Of a stretch of DNA of 64,000 nucleotides, positions 1 to 7,457 are shown one piece after another (positions within the stretch are counted from its first letter, which is position 1; every line of letters begins with the position of its first letter). The DNA is from Vulcanimicrobiota bacterium (lineage in GTDB: Bacteria > Vulcanimicrobiota > Vulcanimicrobiia > Eremiobacterales > Eremiobacteraceae), in assembly GCA_019235715.1 (NCBI GenBank), contig JAFAKE010000081.1, positions 1 to 64,000 on the forward strand, in the 5' to 3' direction. Position numbers and translations under genes: made by a program. The notes beneath the pieces are model-generated. The model worked only from the letters and a program-made list of their open reading frames with translations. It had not been told where the DNA came from and made no database searches.

Positions 1-1023
1 CGAGCCGTGGGTCATCGTCGCGGGGTGGCAGATCAGCGACTCGACGCCGCCCAGACTTTCGGCGAGCGAGAACAGCCTCGTGTTGGCTCCTACCGCGCGC
101 GCGCGGTCTGGCGCACCGCGTACCGTGAAGGACACCATGCCGCCGAATCCGCGCATCTGCGCAGCAGCGACCTGATGCTGCGGGTGCGAGGGCAGGCCAG
201 GATAGTAGACGCGTTCGACGTCATCTCGTGTGGTTAAGAAATCGGCGATCGCGTGCGCGTTGTGGTCGTGCTCGCGCATGCGCAGCGCCAACGTCTTCGC
301 GCCGCGCAATGTCAAAAAGCAATCGAATGGTCCGGGCACGCCGCCCACCGCGTTCTGGTGGAACTTCAGCACGTCGTGCAGCTCCGGCCGGTTCGCTGCG
401 ACGAAACCGCCGAGCGCGTCGGAATGGCCGCCGATGTACTTGGTCGTTGAATGGACGGCGATGTCCGCGCCGAGGGAGAGCGGATTCTGCAAATAGGGTG
501 TCGCAAACGTGTTGTCGACCGCGAGCAGCGCAGCGCGTTTGGAGCAAAGCAGCGCGATGCCACGGATGTCGATGACGTGCAGCAACGGGTTGGTCGGCGT
601 TTCAAGCCAGACCATCTTCGTCGTAGGCTGCATCGCCTCTGCCACGCGAGCGGGATCGGTCGCATCCACGTACGTGAACGAAACACCGTAGCGCGTGAGC
701 ACCTTGTCGAAGAGGCGGAAAGTACCCCCGTAGAGGTCCTCGTTGACGACGACGTGATCGCCGGCGGACAGCAAGTTCATCACCGCCGATGTCGCCGCCA
801 TGCCGCTTGCGAACGCCAAGCCGAAGCGCGCGTCTTCGAGCGATGCAAGACAGCGCTCGAGCGCGATGCGCGTCGGGTTGACGGTGCGCGAGTAGTCGAA
901 CCCCTTGTGCTGGCCGGGCGCCGCCTGCGTGTACGTCGTCGTTTGATAGATCGGCACGATGGTCGCGCCTGTCGTTGGATCCGCTTCTTGACCGACGTGG
1001 ATCGCTTTGGTCGCGAACTCCAT
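1..1023 (-). CDS. Cystathionine gamma-lyase / gamma-synthase (PLP), 3' end off window
   Basis: A fold-type I PLP enzyme of the Cys/Met metabolism family, cleaving cystathionine to cysteine or forming it from an activated homoserine. I translated it by hand because it runs off the left edge and is absent from the ORF track. 341 residues are visible; family members have about 380. Motifs seen are YSRTVNPTR, the glycine-rich FASGMAA, and the PLP lysine in HSTTKYIGGH near residue 195. ATG start. It lies 8 bases after cystathionine beta-synthase in the same direction. That pairing suggests reverse transsulfuration, so gamma-lyase is favoured over gamma-synthase by context only. Confidence 0.9.
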   Translation of the reverse strand, partial: MEFATKAIHVGQEADPTTGATIVPIYQTTTYTQAAPGQHKGFDYSRTVNPTRIALERCLASLEDARFGLAFASGMAATSAVMNLLSAGDHVVVNEDLYGGTFRLFDKVLTRYGVSFTYVDATDPARVAEAMQPTTKMVWLETPTNPLLHVIDIRGIALLCSKRAALLAVDNTFATPYLQNPLSLGADIAVHSTTKYIGGHSDALGGFVAANRPELHDVLKFHQNAVGGVPGPFDCFLTLRGAKTLALRMREHDHNAHAIADFLTTRDDVERVYYPGLPSHPQHQVAAAQMRGFGGMVSFTVRGAPDRARAVGANTRLFSLAESLGGVESLICHPATMTHGS

Positions 1024-1031
1024 AGAGCTCC

Positions 1032-2435
1032 TTACTGGCTGGCGGACAGGTACGAGATGATGTCCATCTTCGTGAGCACGCCGACAGGCGAGCCTTTGCG
1101 CGCGACGACGACGGCGCCGTGGCCGAGCGACAGCTCCTTATAGGCGCGCTCGATCTCGCCGTTCTCGTCGAGCACAGGAAACGGCCGCGCCATGACGTCT
1201 TTGACCGGCTTGTGCGCGACGTCGGCATGATCGTAGACGAGCTGCATGACCGCCACTTCATTGATGCTGCCCACCATGTTGCCGCCTTCCACGACGGGGA
1301 TCTGCGAGATCTGGAACTCGCGCATCAGCTCAATGCCCCGTTTGACGGGATCGCTCGGCGCCAGCGTGATGAGCGGCGGCAGCTCGCCCTTGGCACGCAG
1401 CACGTCGCCGACCGTGGCACTGGCGCCCAGCTCGCCGAGATAGCCATTCGCACGCATCCACTCGTCATTGAAGATCTTGGTCAGATAACCGCGGCCGTTG
1501 TCGGGCAGCAACACGACGACGACCGCGTTGGGCGGCAGCTCGCGCGTGATGCGGGCGGCAGCGACGAGCGCGGTGCCCGACGAGCCGCCGACCAGCAGCC
1601 CCTCTTCACGGCAGACACGCCGCGCCATGAGGAACGAATCTTTATCGGAGACGCGCTCGATGCGATCGATAGCCCGCAGATCAACCGTGGCCGGCAAGAA
1701 GTCCTCGCCGATGCCCTCGACCTTGTACGATTTCGCCGTGTCCCCCGAGTAGATCGAGCCCTCCGGATCGGCGCCGATGACCACGATCGATGAATTTTTC
1801 TTCTTTAGATAGTGCGCGACGCCGGAGATCGTCCCGCCGGTGCCGATGCCACTGACGAAATGCGTGAGCTTGCCTGCGGTCGCTTCCCATATCTCCGGTC
1901 CGGTCGTCGCCTCGTGCGACGAGGGGTTTTGCATGTTGGCGAACTGGTTGGGCTGAAATGCGCCGGGTATCTCACTCGCGAGCTTCGCGGCGACGCCGTA
2001 ATACGATTCGGGGCTGCTCGCCGGCACGGCGGTCGGCGTGATGACGGTCTCCGCGCCGTACGCGCGCAGCAGCCGGATCTTCTCGTCGCTGACCTTGTCC
2101 GGCATGACGAGGATGCAGCGGTAGCCTTTGATCGCAGCGACCATCGCAAGTCCGGTGCCGGTGTTGCCGGACGTCGCCTCGACGATCGTGCCGCCGGGCT
2201 TGAGCAGTCCGCGCGCCTCGGCGTCGGCGACCATCGCCAGCGCCGGACGGTCTTTGACCGATCCGCCGGGATTGAAGAATTCGACCTTCGCCAGCACAAG
2301 GCAGCGCGCATCAATCACGCGATGCAGGCGCACCAACGGCGTCGCGCCGACGGTTTCGAGCGCGTTCTCATAGTAGTGCATGCCGTCGTCGTGCAACGGC
2401 CCAAAGCGTTCGCTAAGGTTGGGCTCGGTCTTCAC
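1032..2435 (-). CDS. Cystathionine beta-synthase with C-terminal CBS pair
   Basis: PLP-dependent condensation of serine and homocysteine to cystathionine. The N-terminal part is a fold-type II (cysteine synthase-like) catalytic domain with the PLP lysine at about residue 61 in GGSVKDRPA and the SGNTGTGLA phosphate-binding loop. From about residue 340 there is a tandem CBS (Bateman) domain, the architecture of true cystathionine beta-synthases rather than CysK. The start is GTG; an internal ATG at residue 19 is possible but lacks a ribosome site. It follows the second pst-like cluster by 11 bases and precedes the gamma-lyase/synthase, so it may be co-transcribed with phosphate genes. Confidence 0.92.
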   Translation of the reverse strand: MKTEPNLSERFGPLHDDGMHYYENALETVGATPLVRLHRVIDARCLVLAKVEFFNPGGSVKDRPALAMVADAEARGLLKPGGTIVEATSGNTGTGLAMVAAIKGYRCILVMPDKVSDEKIRLLRAYGAETVITPTAVPASSPESYYGVAAKLASEIPGAFQPNQFANMQNPSSHEATTGPEIWEATAGKLTHFVSGIGTGGTISGVAHYLKKKNSSIVVIGADPEGSIYSGDTAKSYKVEGIGEDFLPATVDLRAIDRIERVSDKDSFLMARRVCREEGLLVGGSSGTALVAAARITRELPPNAVVVVLLPDNGRGYLTKIFNDEWMRANGYLGELGASATVGDVLRAKGELPPLITLAPSDPVKRGIELMREFQISQIPVVEGGNMVGSINEVAVMQLVYDHADVAHKPVKDVMARPFPVLDENGEIERAYKELSLGHGAVVVARKGSPVGVLTKMDIISYLSASQ

Positions 2436-2446
2436 GAAAATCGCCT

Positions 2447-3220
2447 CTAGGGAGTGCGGCCGGCGAGGAATGCCTCGGTCCGCACGTCTCCCGGCTTGTT
2501 GAAGATCAACGGCGTATCGCCGGATTCGACGATCTCGCCGTTCGCCATGTACACCGTGATATCCGCGAGGCGGGCGGCCTGCTGCAGGTCGTTGGTGGCG
2601 ATGATAAGCGTATGGTCCCGGCGCAAGCGCGCGATCACATCTTCGATCGCGAGCGCGGCGATCGGGTCCATAAGCGCCGTCGGGTCATCGAACAGCAGCA
2701 CGTCTGGGTCCACCGCGAGCGCGCGCGCGATACACACGCGCTGGCGTTCGACGTCGGATAACCCAGCCGCCGGCTCGTCGAGACGATCGGCCATCTTCTC
2801 CCATAGGCCCGCACGGCGCAGCGCCTTCTCCGCTGCATCGCGCATCGCACGCTCTTCGCGAATGCCTTGCGCCGCGAGCCCAAACATGACATTGTCGCCG
2901 ATGCTCGTCGGCAGCATCGTCGCCTGCGCGAACACCATGCCGACGTTGCGGCGCAGGCGCGCGGTGTCGACCCCGTGCCCCAGGATCTCCGCACCGTCGA
3001 TCTTGATGCTGCCTTGCACGCGCACGTCGGGATTGAGGTCGTGCATGCGGTTGAGCGCGCGCAGCAGCGTGGTCTTGCCGCTGCCGCCCGCGCCGATGAG
3101 CGCCGTCGTCGTCTTCGAAGCGACGTCGAACGTCACGCCGCGTAATGCTTGCTGGCTGCCGTACCAGACGGCGAGTTTGTTGACTTCGATCTTCGTTTCG
3201 AGCGGCGCTCGATCGGGCAT
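2447..3220 (-). CDS. PstB-like ABC ATPase with degenerate catalytic motifs
   Basis: An ABC nucleotide-binding subunit most like phosphate importer ATPase PstB (257 residues, normal length). Walker A is intact (GAGGSGKT, residues 43-50). Other motifs are abnormal: the signature is LSDVERQ instead of LSGGQQQ, Walker B ends LLFDD so the catalytic glutamate is aspartate (residue 179), and the switch histidine is asparagine (IATNDLQQ, residue 210). The Q-loop and D-loop are also altered. The canonical PstB about 8 kb away keeps every one of these. It overlaps the upstream permease gene by one base and is the last gene of a C2-A2-B2 set. Reduced or asymmetric ATPase activity is inferred. Confidence 0.85.
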   Translation of the reverse strand: MPDRAPLETKIEVNKLAVWYGSQQALRGVTFDVASKTTTALIGAGGSGKTTLLRALNRMHDLNPDVRVQGSIKIDGAEILGHGVDTARLRRNVGMVFAQATMLPTSIGDNVMFGLAAQGIREERAMRDAAEKALRRAGLWEKMADRLDEPAAGLSDVERQRVCIARALAVDPDVLLFDDPTALMDPIAALAIEDVIARLRRDHTLIIATNDLQQAARLADITVYMANGEIVESGDTPLIFNKPGDVRTEAFLAGRTP

Positions 3221-4068
3221 CAGCGATCCTCCTGCGCGGCGCTTTCAGCGCTCGCGCGCAGCTGCGCGACGCCTTGCAGTACCCAGATCAGGATCGTCAG
3301 CACGAGCGCGGCTGCGGCCGTTGCACCGTAGCCGCTCGCCGCGGAGCCCCGGGTAAGCACCTCCACGGCCAGCGGCCACGCGCCGATGGGCGCAGATCCG
3401 TGACCGCCGGGCGCTTGCGCCCCCGCCACAATAGCGATCGCCGCCGCAGCGCCGACGATTTGCGTCGCGACCAGGATCAGCGCGCCGCGCAGGCGCGGAT
3501 AGGCGCGCGGAAGCAGCACGCGCACGACGACGTACATCGGCGATGCGCCGAGCGCCGTCGTCGCCTCGCGGATCGCCGCCGCGCGATAGGTCAACGCGCC
3601 AAGCGACAACGCGGTCATCAGCGGCATGTTGATGATCGACACGGCAAGCGCGGCGCCGGTAAGTGAGGGATGCCAGCCGAACGACAGCGCCGCAAGCAGT
3701 GCGGCAAAGGCGACGATCACCGTCGGCACGCTGCCGACGAGCGTGAGCGCGTTGCGCATCGCCCGTGCGACGGAACCGAACACGCGCACGTCGGCCGCTG
3801 CCATCGCCGCGAATACGCCGACGATCGCCGCGGGCGGCAACGCCAGAATCGTCACGTATGCGGTCGCGATCAGCGGCGCCAGGACGCCTGCGGGGTCGTG
3901 CGGGTTGAAGACGCGCACCGCGTTGGGCACGCCGATGAGGATCAGCCAGCCGACGATGGCGACGACCGATACGCACAGCACGCCCGCGCAGGCGCCGAAC
4001 AGCGCAGCCGGCAGCGGCGGCGCTACGCGCTGCGAGGTTCCCTTCGCCGCGATCGCGTCTATGGCCAT
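3220..4068 (-). CDS. PstA-like ABC permease (second Pst-type system)
   Basis: An integral inner-membrane permease of the PstA type, 282 residues with about six hydrophobic segments. It shows the cytoplasmic coupling (EAA-like) region IREATTALGASPMYVVVRVLLPRAYPRL, which contacts the ATPase. It starts inside the end of the preceding permease gene (10-base overlap) and its stop overlaps the start of the ATPase gene, so translation is probably coupled. The sequence is clearly diverged from the canonical PstA at 11253-12104. No substrate-binding protein accompanies this set, so the ligand is unknown; phosphate or a phosphorylated compound is a guess from context. Confidence 0.82.
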   Translation of the reverse strand: MAIDAIAAKGTSQRVAPPLPAALFGACAGVLCVSVVAIVGWLILIGVPNAVRVFNPHDPAGVLAPLIATAYVTILALPPAAIVGVFAAMAAADVRVFGSVARAMRNALTLVGSVPTVIVAFAALLAALSFGWHPSLTGAALAVSIINMPLMTALSLGALTYRAAAIREATTALGASPMYVVVRVLLPRAYPRLRGALILVATQIVGAAAAIAIVAGAQAPGGHGSAPIGAWPLAVEVLTRGSAASGYGATAAAALVLTILIWVLQGVAQLRASAESAAQEDR

Positions 4069-4877
4069 GGGACATGCCCGACGGCGCGCCGCCCGAGGAT
4101 CACTGAAGCGATCGTCATGGCGAACAACACGAGCGCGGCAGGGGCGAGGCCGAGCGATTCGGTGCTTCTACCCATAGCGCCGACCTGCAGCAATATGCTC
4201 GCCAGCGTGCCGGGCAGGACGACCGCGCTCGCCGCGACCGATTTCGCCTGCGCAGCGCTAAAGACCATTGCGAGTGCCGTCGCTTCGCCAAGCGCAAGCG
4301 CGAACGCGGACCACCAAATGCCGGCGATGCTGCGCTGCGCCGCGGGCAAGACCGCACGCACGGCGACGTTGACCGGATCGGCGCCTGCGGCGCCGGCCAC
4401 TTCGCGCAGATGGTCGGGCAGCGCGCGCAATGCGCGCCGCATCTGCACGAACACGACGGACGCGATCATGATCGAGAGCACGATGGCCGCGATCGCAAAG
4501 GTCACCAGCGGGTTGGGAAGCAGCGGCGTCAACAGGATGACGCCGGCCGCAACGATGCCGTAGCCGACCGCAGGCACCGCATGCAGCGCGCCGACAAGCG
4601 CTTTGATCGTCTGCCGCGTCGAAGGGGCGGCGATTTCGACCACATAGAGCGCTGCGCCGACGCCCAGCGCGGTGCCGAGCGTCGCGCCGACAAGCCCGAG
4701 TGCTACGGTCGCCGCCGCCAGCATCGAGAAGGTGTCCCAGGCGAAGTGTATGCCGCGGGCGAGCGCCGCCGTCGCCGATGCGAGTAGCACGAGGAAGACG
4801 AGCGGCGCAATTGCGACGACGGCGACCGCGCACACGCGAGCCGCCGCGACGAAAAACCGTTCTGAGGCGGAGGACAC
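4059..4877 (-). CDS. PstC-like ABC permease (second Pst-type system)
   Basis: The second permease half of the divergent Pst-like importer, 272 residues and mostly hydrophobic. The coupling helix region reads REVAGAAGADPVNVAVRAVLP, and a later ALGEATALAMV segment corresponds to ALGEAMAVVMV of the canonical PstC. It is shorter than the canonical PstC in this window because it lacks the long N-terminal cytoplasmic extension. The start is GTG, one base after the stop of the phosphoesterase gene, tying the transporter to phosphoester hydrolysis. The family assignment is good; the substrate is not known. Confidence 0.82.
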   Translation of the reverse strand: MSSASERFFVAAARVCAVAVVAIAPLVFLVLLASATAALARGIHFAWDTFSMLAAATVALGLVGATLGTALGVGAALYVVEIAAPSTRQTIKALVGALHAVPAVGYGIVAAGVILLTPLLPNPLVTFAIAAIVLSIMIASVVFVQMRRALRALPDHLREVAGAAGADPVNVAVRAVLPAAQRSIAGIWWSAFALALGEATALAMVFSAAQAKSVAASAVVLPGTLASILLQVGAMGRSTESLGLAPAALVLFAMTIASVILGRRAVGHVPWP

Positions 4878-4878
4878 G

Positions 4879-7308
4879 CTATGGCGTTAGCGGGGCTCCT
4901 CGAGCGAACCTCTGTACGACGCTCACTGGATCCCACAGCGGAGACGGCCACGCCGTCGCGAGCGCCGCAGCCGCGCGGACGTACGAATCGTGCAGCAGGG
5001 CGGACTCCCGGCCTTTGATCGACGTCCATTCCTGATCCGGGAAAAAGCGTGAGTCGGGTCCGTCGATGTCGAGCGAGAGACTTTTCGGCTTACCCGGATT
5101 CTTGCGCATCGCGACGCTCTCTGGAAGCGCGGCATACGGCGCCGCATCGGCCGTGTCGTTCAATGCGGCCGTCATCGGTGTCGCGGCCGCGTCGTATACG
5201 TTGAGCGGCGATGCGCCGAACAACATCTCTACGGTGCTCTGGATCGACGGGATGCTATAGTGCGTGTGGTCGATGAAATTCTTGCGCACGTACGGACCGA
5301 TCGCGAAGACCGGCATGCGGTGCGAGTCGACGTGATCGCCGGTGCCTTGCGGATCGTCGGGCAGTACGATCACGATCGTCGACTGCCATTCCGGCCGCTT
5401 CGATAGGCCCTCGACGATGCGTCCGAGCGCGAGGTCGTTGTCCGCGACATAGGATGCAGGCGTGTAAAATCCGGGCTTCGCGCCGGCCGTGTGGTCGGTG
5501 GGTAGCGTCAGGTACGAATATGCGGCGAGACCGTGAGCGTTGACGTCGTCCAAGAACAACTGCGCACGGTGCGTATCGAGCACGGTGAAGTCGATGTGCG
5601 CGCCTGGATACGCGCGGTCTGCGTTGGCGGCAAGGCCCGGCGCGATACGCCCATTGGACTGCATCGTCATCTGTTCGCCGTACACGCGGTAGGAGATGCC
5701 GCGCCGTTGCAGCTCGTCGATCAGCTCGCCGCGCGGGCCGAAGACCGCGCTGACATTCACGCGCGGCCCGTGCGGCAGGTCCGCAAGGTCGCGATACCAG
5801 TCGAAGTCCATCTGCGCCGGGGTCACCGTATCTTCGCCCGCCTGGGCATATGGCCAGATCGAATAGGCGACGCGCCGGTCGGCGGTTGTCGCTGGATCAT
5901 CGGGAGTATGCGCATTTCGCTCGAGATAATCGTTGGTCATGCCCTGCGTCGTCCAGGAATGGCCATAGATGCTCGCTTCGCCATTGCCGAAAAAATTGTC
6001 GAACAGCGTGTAACGCTCGGCAAGCGCATGCGCGTTCGGCGTGTAGCTGCGCCCGTACAGCAGCAGATTCGGATCGGCGTCCGCTTGGCTTTCGTCGCCG
6101 AATTCTTCGTCGAACTGTTTGTTCTCACGCACGATGACGACGACGTGCTTGATCGGCGGCAACGCGCTTGCTGACGGCGCCGGCGACGGCGCGTCGTCAC
6201 GCGCGACCGCTTGCGACCACGACGCGAAACGGCCGGGCTCGACGATGAGGTGCTGCACGAGGCCGGTATAGAGCCCGTTCCACTCGCTGCCCGGGTCAGG
6301 TTGGGAGCCGAGACCCTGCGCGCTGAGGACCCACAGCTGCGGCTTGGCGCGCGGATCGTCGTCGATGCTCGGGGCAGAGAGAAAGAGCACGCTCATCGGA
6401 TACCACGCGGTCGGAATGCGCGCGATGACCAAGCCGCTTGCGAGATCGACGACGGCGACGTCGTTGAAGCCGGATTCGGCGACGAACAGGTGACGCCGAT
6501 CGCTTGAGAGCGCCATGCCGGAAGGCGTCTGACCGGCGAGCTGTGCGCTCGCCAGCGCCAGGTCGAAGCGACGCACGACGCGCAGCGCTGCGGCATCGAT
6601 CGAAACGACGTCATGCCCATCTGCGTTCGCGACGTAGAGATTGTCGCGGTCGGCGAGCAGCTGCGTCGGATGAGCGCCCGTCTCGATTTCGACCGGCGCG
6701 TGCTGGCCGGCGCGCCACGCGTCGACGCGCCGCCCATCGTAGAGCGAAGCGAACACGGTGCCATGCACGATCGCGACCGAGAATGGCTGACCGCGCGCGG
6801 CAAGACGCGCGGTCACGCTTCCGGTCTTGTCGTCGATCAGATCGACTTCGTGCAGTGCCGTGCGTGCGACGATGAGGCGGTGCGTCGCGGGATCCTGTGC
6901 GATGCCGTTGAGCAGTCCTCCCACGCGTACGTCCGGCCGTGCGGTGAAGACGGGGGCGCTCTGCGAGGCGGCTGCATTATAGATGAAGCGCGAAATGGCA
7001 CCGCTGTAGCCGCGCGTCACGTACAGGCCGCTGCCCGTCCACGTCAGGCCCGTGGCCCATGGCGTCGAAAGACGGCCGGCGAGCGCCGAGTCTTCCCCGG
7101 TCGCCAGAACGTCGATCGCGCCGCCGTCTTGGGAGAGCACTGCGATCCAGCGGTGATCCGGCGACATCGCCATCGCCGACGCAAAGCCTTCGACAGGTAT
7201 CGTGAAGCCGGCCGGCGTGACCGTGCGCCCGTCGGGCAACATCGCCGCCGCTCGACTTGCGAGGGCAGTGGAGGCAAACAGCGTTATTAGCAGCGCAATG
7301 AAGCGCAT
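4879..7308 (-). CDS. Secreted YncE-type beta-propeller / phosphoesterase fusion
   Basis: An 809-residue exported protein with an N-terminal signal peptide. A YVTN/YncE-like beta-propeller of repeated strands fills roughly residues 25-370. A phosphoesterase domain of the acid phosphatase / phospholipase C superfamily follows: it starts at HVVVIVRENKQFDEEFGD, continues through DNFFGNGEASIYGHSW, and reaches the late metal-site region DDPQGTGDHVDSHRMPVFA. It probably releases phosphate from extracytoplasmic phosphoesters; the actual substrate cannot be read from sequence. It lies directly upstream of the second Pst-like transporter and downstream of the TonB receptor, a layout consistent with phosphorus scavenging. 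An AAAGGAT ribosome site precedes the ATG. Confidence 0.88.
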   Translation of the reverse strand: MRFIALLITLFASTALASRAAAMLPDGRTVTPAGFTIPVEGFASAMAMSPDHRWIAVLSQDGGAIDVLATGEDSALAGRLSTPWATGLTWTGSGLYVTRGYSGAISRFIYNAAASQSAPVFTARPDVRVGGLLNGIAQDPATHRLIVARTALHEVDLIDDKTGSVTARLAARGQPFSVAIVHGTVFASLYDGRRVDAWRAGQHAPVEIETGAHPTQLLADRDNLYVANADGHDVVSIDAAALRVVRRFDLALASAQLAGQTPSGMALSSDRRHLFVAESGFNDVAVVDLASGLVIARIPTAWYPMSVLFLSAPSIDDDPRAKPQLWVLSAQGLGSQPDPGSEWNGLYTGLVQHLIVEPGRFASWSQAVARDDAPSPAPSASALPPIKHVVVIVRENKQFDEEFGDESQADADPNLLLYGRSYTPNAHALAERYTLFDNFFGNGEASIYGHSWTTQGMTNDYLERNAHTPDDPATTADRRVAYSIWPYAQAGEDTVTPAQMDFDWYRDLADLPHGPRVNVSAVFGPRGELIDELQRRGISYRVYGEQMTMQSNGRIAPGLAANADRAYPGAHIDFTVLDTHRAQLFLDDVNAHGLAAYSYLTLPTDHTAGAKPGFYTPASYVADNDLALGRIVEGLSKRPEWQSTIVIVLPDDPQGTGDHVDSHRMPVFAIGPYVRKNFIDHTHYSIPSIQSTVEMLFGASPLNVYDAAATPMTAALNDTADAAPYAALPESVAMRKNPGKPKSLSLDIDGPDSRFFPDQEWTSIKGRESALLHDSYVRAAAALATAWPSPLWDPVSVVQRFARGAPLTP

Positions 7309-7321
7309 CGCACATCCTTTC

Positions 7322-7359
7322 TATGGGTGCAGCATCGACTATATGGGTGCAGCATCGAC
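7322..7359 (-). repeat. Tandem 18-bp direct repeat in the phosphoesterase promoter region
   Basis: The 18-mer TATGGGTGCAGCATCGAC (plus strand) occurs twice, exactly, with a 20-bp period. On the minus strand the junction of the two copies makes TATAGT, a good -10, about 30 bases before the phosphoesterase ATG. No -35-like hexamer lies at 17-18 bp. The arrangement suggests an activator- or repressor-bound site two helical turns apart; a chance tandem duplication is also possible. Confidence 0.55.
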
Positions 7360-7415
7360 AGCGGCGCACAAATAGATCCGCCGCGCCGGGGGGATCGCCG
7401 GCAGCGGCGGCGGGT

Positions 7416-7446
7416 TGGCGCCGGCGGGTCGCAACCGCCGGCGCCA
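7416..7446 (-). terminator. 12-bp perfect hairpin after the TonB receptor gene
   Basis: TGGCGCCGGCGG and its exact reverse complement are separated by a 7-base loop, 11 bases beyond the receptor stop codon. There is no clear T-run, so it may act as a weak intrinsic terminator or as a 3'-end stabiliser. It separates the receptor gene from the phosphoesterase promoter. Confidence 0.6.
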
Positions 7447-7457
7447 TGGGACGTGGG

